This document shows positions 1 to 14,400 of a stretch of 64,000 nucleotides of DNA, in pieces. Below the pieces are notes generated by a model. The model was not told where the DNA came from. It made no database searches and saw only the letters and a program-made list of their open reading frames with translations. The DNA is from Pycnopodia helianthoides (taxonomy: Eukaryota; Echinodermata; Asteroidea; Forcipulatida; Asteriidae): NCBI GenBank assembly GCA_032158295.1, contig CM063252.1, positions 19,488,036 to 19,552,035 on the forward strand, written 5' to 3'. Made by a program: the position numbers and the translations under genes. Numbering within the stretch: the first letter of the stretch is position 1; each line of letters begins with the position of its first letter.

Positions 1-2413
1 AAAACAAATGGGAAGTTCCGCCTGCCCGAAATCAGTACCAGGGAATTATGCAGCTTATGTTACATGCCGAAATCAGATTACACCATGTAATTATAAATAC
101 TAACTTACATATAACCAGGATTTTTTATTTTTTTTGGGGGGGGGGTGGGGGGCGAATATGAAAAAAGTATTTCGGTGCGTTAGCACTGCCCGTCGCGCAG
201 CTACGCAGGGGGAGTATGAGAGGGGGTGATGCCCCTCTCAGAAGTTAGCCTTGATATCAAGGCTGTGTAGACAAGTACTCTAGCTAAAACCATATAGCAA
301 GGATACTAAAACCTCAGCCGCCCGAATGCCATACAACCCCAGTCCCCCGACTGACTCTAAAAAAAATAGGACACCGCACTCTCACCATGCACCCACACAG
401 CGCATGTACACAGCCCCACACACACACCGCTATTGTCCACACACCACTATCGCCCACAATCCTAGCCCGTGAGCCGTCAGGCTCACAGCCTTGACGATCT
501 TTTACACTTCCGGGTCTTATGTGTTTCATTGTTTTTCTTCGCAAATCCGTGGAAAATGGGGGGGGGGGGGTGAGTGGATATGCAAAGAGCGCACTTATTA
601 CCATAACCGCATAATATGTAAACAGTCTGATCTGACGCAGCAGTGGTTTCAAAAAAACAGACCATGTTTTTTCCATAACAAAATGACCTTTGACCTTCCA
701 AGGCAAGTTTAAATTACAGGCCCAGCTGGATACGTGGACCAGATGCCGTGGCAATCTTCAGTTATTACATTTAGAGATTGAGAACCTTGACCCGGAATAT
801 TACGGTTTCAATTCCTCAATGGTATTACCAATGCAGACGGTGTCGAGCCGCGGTCGCTCCACCAGAACAAATACCGTTATTTGATATACAAAGTCAGGTC
901 TAGTATCCATGCTTATATTTAACTTTTACCGATTGTGAAATGTGTCACACTAAACATACATCAGAGTCAAGTTATCATTATCGATTTCCTGGTGAAATTG
1001 AGATTTAAATCCAGCCAAAACTACCCCAGAAAAAAATCGATATATATCATTTTAATATACCATTACTTCCAACATTCATGTTCACAAACTTGAGCACGGG
1101 CGATCGACGCTAGATTGATGGACACGTTGGTAATGAGTCACTCGTTTGATATGAACATTTAAGTTACGCACGGACAGAGGTAGTCAACAGCAACCATTCA
1201 AACTGTAGAATGCTGAAGTACCTTTTGGGGCAGGGACAATCTCGACCTTTCAATGGAAACCAGGTTTAACTCTGAGAGTTAAAGGGACGTGCACTCAGCT
1301 TGAAATGCCACGTCTGGGGACCGCCTAAAGTTTGAAGTTATTATGCTTTGGGCGATTTGCGTGAGATTATTATACAACAGAGCCAGAAAGACAAACACAA
1401 ACGTTCAACTTGCATTGTTGTGTCCCCGATACATATTAATACGAACCCCGGAGAAATATTGAAAATATATGTCCCAGATAAAATGAAATCAATGACAAAT
1501 TGAAAAATATTCTGATCACACAAGCAACATGTGGTATAAATACTACAACTAAGTAAGTGTTTTTTAAAACTCCAACACAGTGAGACTTTTTAACCCTTTT
1601 GAAACAATTTCTGACGGGGCACGACTGGGCGCAAGCGGAAGGCGTTTTATGTTACGGGTAATTAAACTGTTTGGGGACACAATTATTTTTCTAATGGTCT
1701 GACTAGAGAAGCTCCCTCTGGACACACACACACACCCAAGATTGAAGCATTCTGGCAATTTACACATTGGTTCCCTACTGATTTGCAAAAAATAGTCGAA
1801 ATTTTATTTTGTACACGTTTCAACGGGGCTTGGCTGAGCACAATTTTTCCAATGGTCCCTGGCGACCTGTGAGTGAACTCACCCCAGATATCACTATACT
1901 ATCTCAAAAAGGGGGATTTCACTGAAGTAAAACAAAAGACAGAAAAAAACCAGCGGAATTGACCCACACTGAGATGTTGTATTAATTGAACAAAGTAAGA
2001 AACTTGTCCATCAGCTCGCGCCCCCTTGGCTTCTCGCAGAATGAAACGATTATTTTATACAATATACTATGTCTCGAGAGGAAAATAAAATGAAAAATGC
2101 TAAAGTCCTAAGACACAGCTTAAACAAACAACCCCTGTGAACATTTGAACATCAATTAATACATTGATATGTCTGATAAGGCTCACAAATATTGACATTT
2201 CCCTCAGCGCCACACAGCCCTCCAATACAATGATCACGTTACCATGCATTATTGGGGGGAGGGGGGGGGATAGTGGGAGGTCTTAACCCACCAGTGCACA
2301 AAGCAAGGGCACGGTCGACAGTTAATCGTGTTTTACAACCACTCTGCAGTTTTTTTCTTTGGAGATATCACATTGATTTGGGTTCACAGATCGGGTGCAG
2401 ACAGACTTTTAAA
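1..2413. other. Upstream/intergenic region, no gene recognised
   Basis: No exon with credible splice sites or a recognisable protein is visible here. The stretch contains homopurine/homopyrimidine runs (G-runs near 127-152, 559-570 and 2252-2270) and short CA repeats near 1724-1735. Its 3' end must hold the promoter and 5' UTR of the aminopeptidase gene that starts at 2414, but I see no clear core promoter element. An ATG at 2252 is in frame with the gene start and would add 54 low-complexity residues before the signal peptide, so it is unlikely to be used. Confidence 0.5.
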
Positions 2414-2456
2414 ATGTCGCGAATTTTGTTGGTGTTTGGATTTATGCTCACGGCGG
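2414..2456 (+). CDS. XPNPEP2: Gene 1 exon 1: signal peptide
   Basis: Encodes a short basic start followed by a hydrophobic core ([10 protein letters not shown]), a secretory signal peptide. It ends in phase 1 at a strong donor (G|GTAAGT). The paralogue's first exon has the same phase and the same kind of sequence, which supports this start over the in-frame ATG at 2252. Confidence 0.8.
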
Positions 2457-5400
2457 GTAAGTTTGGGGGTTATTGTTTGATGCTAAGCACAAAGTTCTGT
2501 TTAAAGAGAGAAACGGTGTAAGGGGCGTACACCTTACTCCAAATCAACATCTGGATTTGTTGTGTATTGAAGCAGAGGGGAAAACTGGCTCCGACGCCAG
2601 ATATGATAGAAACCATAGAGCAAGGAACATAAACTAGTGAAAGAGTACCCTAGAAAATAATGTCGTGGGAGGCCATTGGAAGACAAAATCTCATGTGAAA
2701 TAGTGCCAGGAAAAACTTCATGAGGACGATGAAGGGTAAAAACCCACATCATTATTTCGTGGGGCCGACTTAATCGTTTTTCCTTAGATTTCAATCACAT
2801 CACGTAAAAACAACTATGTATTCAATTCAAAAGAAATTAATTTGGAAAAAAGGTGTTGCGGTGCTGTTCGACATCAAAGAATAGTGTAAGTTCGTGCGTG
2901 TGTGTGTAAAAGGTAACTAAAATGCCTGGTGCTAGCACAGTGCTTTGGAATTGTTTTACATTCCAGAAAGAACACAAAATAGTTGAGAATGACGCACCCA
3001 GGATTTCCCCTTTGAAGAGGTTCAAATTCCTTAAAAGTGGACAGCTCGAATCTAAACAAGCCCATGACAGGGTGGGACACGTTCATTTTTCCAGGGGAAT
3101 TCTCAGATTGTATGGGCCTCTGATGGAAATACATGATTTCTACTAGAACTTGTCAGAGTGAGAAGAAATATTTGACAAGTATTTCTGTGCTGAGGAAAAA
3201 AAGGTGTGTGGGACTCATAGGGTCAATAACATTATTGCGTTTTCAAGACCCATTGTGTAAATGCACCAAAATATACAAAACAGCTGATGTACTTCACCTC
3301 AGGCTTAATTACCTCTGACACACAAAAATGTGTTTTCTGTAAGTGCACTGCACTTCAAGTTCCAGACATCTTATCAAAAGCTAAAAACTCATCACCCCAG
3401 CGGCGAATCGTCTGTGGAGAATCATGTTTACAACACTTTCATGTTAGTATTGAAAACCTCCAGTATTTTCATTCGGTTCAAAAGATTCTAGTTGTTATTA
3501 AAGACCCTTTTCAGAACTTAGATCCAATCTTAGGTTTCGCTGTGTTTTCGCATTCTCTCTCTCTCTCTCGATAAAGGATTAGTGAGTGTGAGCGCCGACC
3601 CCATTGCTTCGCTGGGGGCGGGGGTAAAACTCCACGATCGCCGGCGGCGTCAGACGATCTCCGAGGACGTGCGAAATTGTTCACTATCTCCGCCGGTAGG
3701 TAACCAGTGTAAATAACGCATGACCTTTGTAAAACCATAGAGCAAGGACCAGAAACACACTGGTTGATTTTTACAAATGTATTGATGTTGTATACCCAGA
3801 GTATTGATGTGTAAAAATTGAATAAGAGGAATAGTCTTTGATTATTACTTGGACCAACAATTACAGAATCCAACAAATAAAACATGCCATACATGTGGGC
3901 CTACTTGGCAATTTCGCAACGTAGTTTTAAAGTTATAGTTAGGCTTTGAATTGAAACAGACAACATCAACAAGTATATGACCCAAAAGGGCAGGTGTAAA
4001 TACGGATTTTTTCCTGGCATAATTTGTATCCCAGGACTTATACAGCTGCAAGGACACAAAGTTCAACCAGTAACTTTATTGAAGCATTCTTGCAGAGCTT
4101 ACAGGGTCAAAATAGGACGAACGTTTCATTTCATTTAACGTTATGATGACGTTATCAGTTTTCAAATTAGGCTTGCTCAAGGTTTCTGTTTCAAAAAGGC
4201 AAATCTTTAGAGCAGGCGCGGTTCTACGGGGGGGCTAGGGGGGCTAAAGCCCCCCCCCCCATTTTTTTTTGTCTAGCCCCCCCCCCCAAAAAAAAAAGTG
4301 CAAGGGGAAAAAAAGAAGAAGATACAAGCTGGAAAATACTGGATCTTTATTAAAAATAAAAATGAATAGATTTGCACGGTCTTTTCACATACTATAAGTC
4401 TTGGCAAGTAAATAGTAACGCCCTGCCTCCTCCTCTTTTTGAAAAAGTCCAGACGAGAAACATGTTACTTGGTTTACCTGGCCTTATCCCTCCCTCCCTC
4501 CATTCCGTCCATCCCCGGGCTTCCGGCGATTTTTTGCCCTTCCTTTCCCCCTCCCCGTTTTTTATAAAGAACTATACTTGACGCCTCAAATGTTTTTTTA
4601 AAGCTTGCCTTTCAATACATGATTCTCACTAGTCACGGAGAGAATCTTCATAACTGACAAATTTGTATGCTTTTTGAACATTTTGAGTGCTATTTTTTCT
4701 TTGCTTGTCCATTAATAAAACCTCTCTATTATATGATTCTTATATCGAATACCATCAAAATATTTTTTGTGGCCACATGATCTCATCCTGACTTGATTGC
4801 ACACGGCTACATATTATGATTTCACTCTTCCCTCTGTAAACATCCCATAATATTCTCAATCAAATTCGTTAAACCACTGCAAGCTTTTGTTCTGTCTACC
4901 GTTTTGGAGTCAAAATAATTTGCACGCAACTGCATCATGTGTTGTATGATTATTGTATCTTTCTACTTATTATGCGACAAATACATGAAAAATGCGCTGT
5001 TTATATGTTCCTTTTCGACTCCCAAAAAGAAATAGCAGTAGCGAAAGTTAGAGGGTGACGTCACGTGCAAAAGGTCTAGCCCCCCTAAAATTGTGGCTCT
5101 AGAACCGCGCCTGCTTTAGAGCCACAATTAACTTTACGTCAATATTTCATACAAAGACGTGTTTACCACATTTTCTCTTTACTTTTCACCAGCTCTGGTA
5201 ATTTCGACAGAACACCCTGTTTTTGTGATGTCACAAAAACTGAATTTATAGTTAAACTTTTATTTCATTTTTAATTTCACAGGGTACGAAAAAACAGTTA
5301 CAAAACAAACAGACATTAAAAATACAAACTTGTTAAAATGAAACAATGATTCCACCAGACACAATAATACCAAGTAAAAGCTGATGACATTCCCCTTCTG

Positions 5401-8400
5401 TATAAGATTACCGAATGCAAACTGAATCACAATCTCCGCGAAAAAATAAAAAAAAAGCCAAACAAACTGAGTGTTACTTCTTATTGTTTTTACTTTGAAG
5501 TTTTATCCCCCTACGGTCACCGATACTACAGCCAGGCTTGCTGCTCTTCGCAATGAAATGGCAGGAAAAGGCATTGCAGCTTATATCATCCCGTCAGAAG
5601 ACGCACACGGGGTAAGTACAGCAGAACTTTGGATAAAAGATCGTACGTGATATGGAACAGAATATATTTTCATAAAACAAATTGTAAGAATGTTGAAATG
5701 GTTCTGTTTAAGCTCCACAATCAGTGTGTTGAGAGCCGTCTCTCAGGTGAAAAAAAAATCTTTAAAAGTTGTTTATTTCTGAACATTTTGCTTTTTTGGT
5801 TTAATGTTTTTGTTTGTTTATAAGACATCTGCTCTAGCATGGCAAGGGTGGTGGGTCGAATCCCACCCAGTAATATGCCTGTGGATTTTTTTTCCATAGA
5901 ACTCGTGGAAGTGCTGAATATACAGTGCTTTACACACATAGGTGTAAGGGTAAAACCAAATTAGATTAATTATCTCCTGTGCAAATTTAGTATCTATTAA
6001 ATGGTTTGATTTGCTGTATAATAATGTGTAATTTAACGCTCGCTTGTCAACTAATTAAATATATTAGTATCAAGCTTAATACAAAATTGCTCTAAAAAAT
6101 ATGCAAAATATTAAAATATCAAAATTAATCTGGTTTGTTTATTAGAGTGAGTACGTGGCTGAACGCGACAAGAGACGCGCGTTTATGTGCGGCTTGAAAG
6201 GCTCTGCAGGTGAGATAACAAAGAACCTCCAAATGTTGTTTATTTCTCAAAATTTTTGCTTTCTTTGGTTTAATTATTTATGATTTGGGGTTTTTTGTTT
6301 TGTTTATAAGATGTTATGTTCTGAATAATTACAAGTATCCGTTTGTTTACCCTTCAATGTTTCTCCTCCCAGATTTGTTTAACTTTTTAAGACTGAAATA
6401 CATTACTTAAAGTTTCTGACAAAAAATGATTAGATTATTTGTTATGAGTGGGAAGGGGGAAGGGTTGAGAGCAGATTCCAATGTAGATCCTTGGCCATTT
6501 TGTCATATTCCCTGCCAAAACTATGGCAATAATCATTCTTAATTTTAGTTCATAAAACGGGACCCACTTCCTTTCCTTTCCTGCCTCATTTTGGTTGCAT
6601 TACTTTGAAAGGATGACAAAGTCAAGGGTTTCAACAGTTGCTAACAGTTGCTAGTGGTTGATCGGAATATACACCATTTCAGATAAAACAGCACAGCTTG
6701 GCCCAGATTTTTTGTTTACGATGTCGATTTTACACACTTTGTATTTTAGGTTATGCCATAGTGACCATGAAAGAGGCCAAACTGTGGACTGATGGACGAT
6801 ACTTCCTCCAAGCTGAGAAAGAAATGGACTGCAACTGGGATCTTATGAAGATTGGTAACTTGCTGCTCTTAACTACTGTTTTATTTTTGGTATTTATTAT
6901 TATTTGCTTATTATCAATATAGCATCCCCTGCTTTTGCCTGAATTTGCCCAAATGCACAGTGCTTGGCATACCATTTCTAGCTCACTGATAGATTTTGTG
7001 GACTTGAGGCATTTCCAAGTGGAAGTTCGAAGTTGGTTTTAAAATTGGTTGTGCCAGAGCTAGTAAACTGTCTTGCCATATATATTTGTGATGAACATTA
7101 AATTAAAAAATGCATCTAAAATTCATCCACATTTTAGCTGCTGAATTATTGTATCCCAATTGATCCCAATTAGGTTACACTTTTACCCCAATTGGAACCT
7201 TCTTATCCCAATAAAGGTACCAGCGGTGCCCAATGCAGCAACTATTCATGGGTGACAACACTATCGGTACATTTACAACCAATTTCTGTTGTACCTATAC
7301 AATACTTCCAAACTTGTTTCTGTGTGAAACCTTATTTCTAGTTCAGGTGTTTACATAATTCTTTGCAGGAGGTGGATCTGATGACCCGTCTGATTTTGAA
7401 TATTTAGCAACAACCCTTCAAGATGGAGAAGCAGTAGGATTTGACCCCACACTAATGTCTGTCAGTAAGTACTGAATGCAGACATACAATGTTGCAAACT
7501 ATTGATTTGATATTCATCTTTGACAATTCAATGTGGATTTGTTGCCCTAAAGCTAACTCTAGTTGTACCTGGCCTCGTATGAGCTTCATATAATAAACTG
7601 GCCTTGTATGAGCTTCATATAAAACTTCATTCTTTATTCAGACGTGAATGGTGAACATTTCCAATTTGAATATCAAGTTATGGTTTTTTTCTAATTGTGA
7701 ATGGGATTTCCAATATCAGGTTCCTATTCCATGTACATGTAACTTCCAATATCAGGTTCCTAAATCCCTGTACATGCAACAACATTTATGTGCACTTAAT
7801 TCCAAACACACACACAAAGTGCCAGACTGTTTCAATCCTCATTTGGGGCCAAATGTATTTGCTTGGATAAAAACAAGATGAAGACACTAAGAATTCCAAA
7901 GTTTCTGCAACCCTGGATCTACATTCTCTTTCATCAAGTTAAATTTGTTGAAAGGTTCACTAGGTATCCATTAATAGTTACACTCACTCCTACATTACAG
8001 GAACACAGGCAGTTAGTTATTATTATCTTCAGCTTGCATTGAGCTATGGTTGGTTATAGTGGGTAAAGCACAGGCAGTTTGTTATTATTATCTTCAGCTT
8101 CCATTGAGCTATTGTTGTTAAGTGTGTAAAGCGCTTGCCTCTCACCACTGTGGCCCTGGTTCGATTCCTGGTTAGGGCCATATGTAAGTAGAAATGTGCA
8201 GTGGTTCTCTCCTTCAGGCTTTTTTTCTGAGCCTTCCAGTTTTCCACACTCTGGAAATATCACACTTTTTGATCTCCAGCTGTGCTCTGTGGTCATGGGT
8301 CAATGTGGCTGGCTGCCAAAGGTGCCTTCACATTGACCCATGACCACGGAGTACAGCTGGAGGCGCCTTCACATGCCTATGGCTAAAACACGCTGTAGCC

Positions 8401-11400
8401 GCGTGTCCTTCACAATTCGGCTTCTCAGCTGCCAATAAGGATGATAAGCCTACCAAAACATTATTGAAGACATTTAATGTGTCTTACCTTTTCTTGCCCC
8501 CCCTCCTTATAGGTGACTATCAGGCCTATGAGGAAGCTTTCAAGGAACAATCATCAACCAAGACAATCAACATCACATCCATCAGCGAAAATCTTGTTGA
8601 TGGAATCTGGGATAGTCAGCCAGCATACAATTCTGAAACAGTCATCACTGTCTTGGATGCAGTCAAGTACACCGGTATGATAACTACAGAAAAACAAAAT
8701 CCAATAGAACATGTTGATATCAAGTTTTTGTTTAAACAACACATGTCAAGTTCATTCTGTTAAGTGATAGCTTTCAAGTTCAAAGCTGATTTGACTGAGC
8801 GGTGAGGAAAACATAATCTTGTTCAGGTAATCAAATGAAATATCAGACTTGCTGATTTTTACCGAGTTCTCAAGATATAATTGACAGAATATGTGTTGAC
8901 ACACCAAGCCAAGCTGGTTGTTGTAACATGTGTATCGAGTATCAACTTAACCATGAACTGCTTCTCCTCACACAGGAGTATAAATAAGGACCAGGAAATT
9001 TGAAGTGTATGACACCTTTAATGACAAAACTTGTTTTGTTTGTTTTTATGAAAGGTGAGACTTGGCAGCAGAAAATCATTGATGGTGCCCCAGGGCAGGA
9101 GAGTCTTCGCAAACAACTCCAAGATATGACAGGAGACCCAATTACGGGCATAGTTATTAACAAGCTTGATGAAATCGCATGTAAGATACGATTGAACAAT
9201 CTCTTCAGGCCTGTGATTTTATCTTTGAGAGAGCAAGGCCATTTGTATTTTGCAAGTGGCACAACCATTGGAAAAACTTAAAGTCTATGGGAAACTTTTG
9301 AAGGGGCACTGAGGCAAAGACCAGGGCAACAGAGGCTATGGCCTCCAAGACCTTCGTGTAATTCACAGATTTTGTTTATTTATGAGGGCATGTGTGAACC
9401 AAATTTAGGCGATGCGAACAAAATCAACACAGGACTGTTTCTTATGATTTGTGTATTGGTCTTTGATCTGATTATATTTTAATTGATTCACTGACCTACG
9501 CCCAATTTCATAGAGCTGCTTAACGGCCAATGTTGTGCTTACTCTGCGAGTTTCCATTGTTTTTTGTGCTTAGCTATTTTTTGTGCTTAAGCAGCTTAGT
9601 GAAATTGGGCCCTGTCTGCTCTAAAATCCTCTGACTAATAATCCAAATCCATGTATAATCAAATCCACTTATCAGAATTGCTAATCTGATATTAGGAGCC
9701 AGTAATCTTCATAAATAATACAATTCAATCCAATTTAATGTGATTTCTGTATATCAAATCTAGCTCAGGTAGGTACTTTTCTTAACTTATCCGACCAGTT
9801 TGTATCTTAGTTGATCCCAAAATAAATTGAGCACAAAACTGAGGCAGTGAGTGATATGAAATAATCTAGACTGACAAAAGGGACAAACAATTCTCCACAA
9901 AGTGTCTTTCTCAGGTAACCTGAAAAATTTGTAAATTTTTTGTCCCTTTGTTTTTCAGGGTTGTTTAACATCCGTGGTGATGATATCCCATACAATCCAA
10001 TGATTGTCTCCTATGCCATTGTAACCTTGACGGAACAAATGTAAGCTCCTATAAAATCTTGATTAAAGTTGAAGTTATTTTCAAGAATATTTATTCTATT
10101 TTCAGCATCAGTGTGGAGTGCTATTCCCCAAAGTGACACTTGAATCCTGTTATATACATAGAAACCACGAATTCTACATACCTTCATGAACATTGAGGAA
10201 ATGCCCAATACCGTGTCCTGTTCCGTGGTTATAGTCCAACCCTCCTTGCCACAAATTGCCTCTTGCGTATGCATCAATATCCCGCCCTGATCATATACAC
10301 AAGATATAGTTCCAAATTATCAATGATGTGTTCATCAAAAGTCACTTAGTTGTAATACTTGCTCCCATTTATCTAGGAACTTTATTTGCAAACTTGACTC
10401 AGTGCCCAACAGTGCAATGCAATCCAGGTGCTCAAGGACAGTAGCTTTTAGGAGAGTAAAGGCATCTAAGATCACTCTGATAAATGTGCACATTTGAAAT
10501 TTGTCTCATCTTAAACAAAACTAGATGATAGATCAAGTTATCTTTACGCACAGAAATATAAAAACTAACTTTTTCTGATATTCTTGCAGCCTATATCTCT
10601 ATGACAGCACATCAACAAAAAGAGTCCCAGATGCAGTTAAAACCCATCTCAATTTGGACCTCACTACAAACAACTGTATATCCACACGTAAGTACAACAC
10701 AAACAAGACCTTATATCGAGACTTTCCTACAGAATTACCTTGAATATAAAGGGGACCACCAAAATGGCAAAACCATGGCAACAATGTGTATCAAAACAAT
10801 CAATACAGATACTTATCAGATATCATTATCAATAATCTAAAATTCAGAAACAAAAGCTTGTGATTTTTTTAAGACCTCTGAAGTCATGTATAAATAAAAC
10901 AGTCTTCTAAAAAAATGAAAAGTTATGTAACCAGACATTTTCATTTCGAGGTGTCAGGGCAAAGACATATAAATGTAAACTTTTGTATACATATTATAAT
11001 TTTTTATTACATTTGGGTGGGGGGTGGGGTGGGGTGGGGTGGGGGCTATTCAATTTATTGAATGATTCATTTGTGCAATTTTTCGATCTCATTTGGTGGG
11101 GGAGGGGGGGGGATGAGTTCTGAGTTGGTGGCCCACACCCCCCCCCCCTCTCCTCTGGTATAATTAATAAGAGGAAGTGATTGATCTGGAAAGAACCAAC
11201 TTATTTTCCCAGCATTTGATTTCATCAACAGCTTGTGTCGTAATCAAAGACTACGATGAGTTTTTCCCTGACCTAACAACCATGAGTGACGCATCGAGTG
11301 GTAAGATGCTCGTTAGTAATGCCGCAAGTTATGCTGTCTATGATGCTGTGGGGGTAAGTTTCAATGGGGAGCAGTGTTTTGCTGAAGTGTTTAAAGAATT

Positions 11401-14400
11401 TTAATTTGTGTTGATCCTTATTTTAATTCCCCCTCGGTTCAAAGCAATTTAATCAAGGCTACATTATGATTTGATAAACATAACATTTCCTCCTCAGACA
11501 CCACCCCCCCCCCAAAAAAAAACAAAACAAACAAAAAAAACAACAACAACCCAAAACCCCAAAACATAATAACACAAATTAAATAAATGATGTCATTTTT
11601 GTGAATATTTTGTTGATTTAGGATAAGCGCTACGTAGGAACTTCTCCGCTTCTTCTCATGAAAGCAGTGAAGAGTGAAACGGAGGCTTTAGGCATGGAGA
11701 AAGCTCATGTAAGACCAAGTAAAGGCATTTCTTGACTGGTTTGGGTAAATGGATTACCATACTTTAAACACTTTAGTCGACAGTTAAAAGACGATAAGCC
11801 TTTGGGATGGAGGAAGCTCATGTAAGGCCGAGTTAAGGCATTTCTTTTAACTGGTTTGAATACGTGAATAACCAAACTTTAAGCATTAGTTGATAGTTAA
11901 AAGACCAGAATCTCATGTAAATGTAGGAGATGATCAGTTTTAGAAAGTATCAAATATCATGAATAGTTACAACTAACAAACTCCGATCTTTCTTTGATAT
12001 TTTACAATATTTTCTGAATAGGCCATGGATTCCACCGCATTGTGTAATCTTGGGGCTTGGATGCAAAAAACCATCGACAGTTTAGAGGTAAGATAAAAAA
12101 CACTTTTTATATCTGATTTAAGAGTAATACTGATTTTGTAAATGATCGGACTTTTATGTACTAGGCCTATTAGCTATTATTGAAAACACACTGACTGTTG
12201 TAAATTTCAACTTATCTGGCAATAAATTCAGTGCAAAACCATGTACTACCTTCCGATTCATATAAAGTATGATTGAATCTATAATACTGCTGTAACACCC
12301 ACACTTTCAGATTATGCATAGTGCTTCGATAAAGCCATTTATTCACCCTTTTAATTACAAATTAATTTGCAGGATCCAATGGTAGGAGACAAAAGTGTGA
12401 TCAGTGAGCAGATTGTTATGCAGAAATGTGTTGAGTTAAGAGCGTAAGTATACATTACTTACCGAATAATGCACTTTACATAATTGGAGTTTATTACTCA
12501 CATTAACTTTTTGTCTGATTGTTTTTCAAATTCCCTTTGCCTTTATTTAATAGTGATTTTGAGGACAACAGAGGATTAAGTTTTGGTACCATCGCTGGGT
12601 TTGGACCCCATGGCGCCATCATTCACTACACGTAAGTAGTTATTTTTGATTTCCTTTTATGTCTTTGTAACTCATTGCCATAATTGCTTCTCTGCACCAA
12701 GGAGTTGATAATGTTACAGTATGCTTGATTGCTGGTAAAAGGATATATTTGTGTTATAAAAGTGAAGTATTACATTCATAGCACTTTAAAGTGGTTTTAG
12801 TGTTGACTGTTTCTTGAAGCTAGATACAAGACACTTTTCGTTCCTCTCTTCTCGCAGAAAGTCATGACAATGGATAATGTAAATTGATTCTAGATTTCAA
12901 AATCAAAATTATCATTACTATTGCTATTATTTTTTGTTTATAGATCTACACCAGAAACTGATGTTGCCATAACAAAGGCCAGTACTTTCCTTTTGGATTC
13001 TGGAGGCCAATACCTGTAAGTAAATTGAATCTAGAATATTTTGCTGGAAATTTGAATAGAAAGCAAACATAACAACACTTTGATAGCCAAGTTTATTTTG
13101 GAATTTTTCTTCCAGCCTATTATAAGCAACTGTTTCTGATTTCAGGCAAGGTACATGCGACATCACCAGAACCTTCCATTTTGGTACTCCAACCAATTCA
13201 TGAGGGTGAGTAACTCCCAAATTTAAAACTCACAAACACTTCACATAACAGCCCCTGCAGTATCTTCCAAGTGAACAACATATAACAACATATTCACAAG
13301 TGTTGGTAATACACATAACTTGTAGTTTGGGGACAAAGTTTCTTGCAGTATCAATTAGAGACAGAGGGGGGGGGGGTCGGGATATTTGCACTTTCGATGT
13401 GGGTTCCGAGTTCTTTAACATACACTGTAAACTTCAGTGTGAAACTAGTACAAGAAACTCTGGAACTTGTCAACTTTGTGTCATGGCTGAGTGGATAAGA
13501 GCACCGCACTCAAGCTCTGGTGTTCTGATCAGCAGAGTGTGGGTTTGAGTCGTGGTCGTGACACTTGGGTCCTTAAGCAAGACACTTAACCATTATTGCT
13601 TTGTCTTCGGATGGGACGTAAAGCCATACGTCCTGTGTGTTGTGTAATGCTTGAAAAAAAACTCAGTGCACTTATCGTAAAGAGAAGAGGTTTGCCCTGG
13701 TGTTCCTGGTTTTATTAGCTTATTGTGCCACAGCACCTTGTTAACCATTACATGGTGCTACATGAAGGAAAAAGGTCTCATACTTCAAAACGTAGCTCCC
13801 TATACCTTGCAGCAAAAATTATATGAGTGTCACTGAGTGACGTATTTGAGCACTACAGTAGAAGCCACTATTATTATTATTATTAAAGCTACCCCTGCCA
13901 AGGCTTTGAATTCAAACCCACTCTCTGACAACTGCCTGAGAATCCATGTACAATTGCACCAGATTGCTTGTTTATCACACTCCATCAAGATAGTAATGAT
14001 TAGCCTATAAAACCACTAGTCATATTGGTGAGGATCCCCTTGGAATTAGAACATAACCTCTGCATTGTTTGGATTAGTTGGCAGTGCAGCACTGAAATAA
14101 ATCTATCAAACTCAAAGAGAATGGAAGATCTGTGGTGCACCTTGATGAGCTTTTTTTTCTCTAATTTCTGTCTTTAGGAATCATATACTAGAGTTCTACT
14201 TGGAAGCATTGACTTGGTCATGGCAGTGTTCAGAGATGGAGTGTATGGTACGTTCCTCATTCTTCATATCAACCAGCATTATTTGACATGAACATTCACA
14301 GACATATTATCCTCACGCAAACTTTACCCTTGATGCGGATTAAAACAATCTGTTAACATTAATTTTGTTAAATTTCTTAACCACTTTAGGGCAGTATTTT

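Noticed and set aside
2252..2413. Upstream in-frame ATG extending gene 1
   Set aside because: It would put a Gly-rich low-complexity stretch before the signal peptide, and the downstream ATG at 2414 gives a clean secretory start matching the paralogue.
10011..10277. Minus-strand open frame of 88 codons
   Set aside because: It is a shifted reading of the inverted exon-19 copy and not a separate gene.
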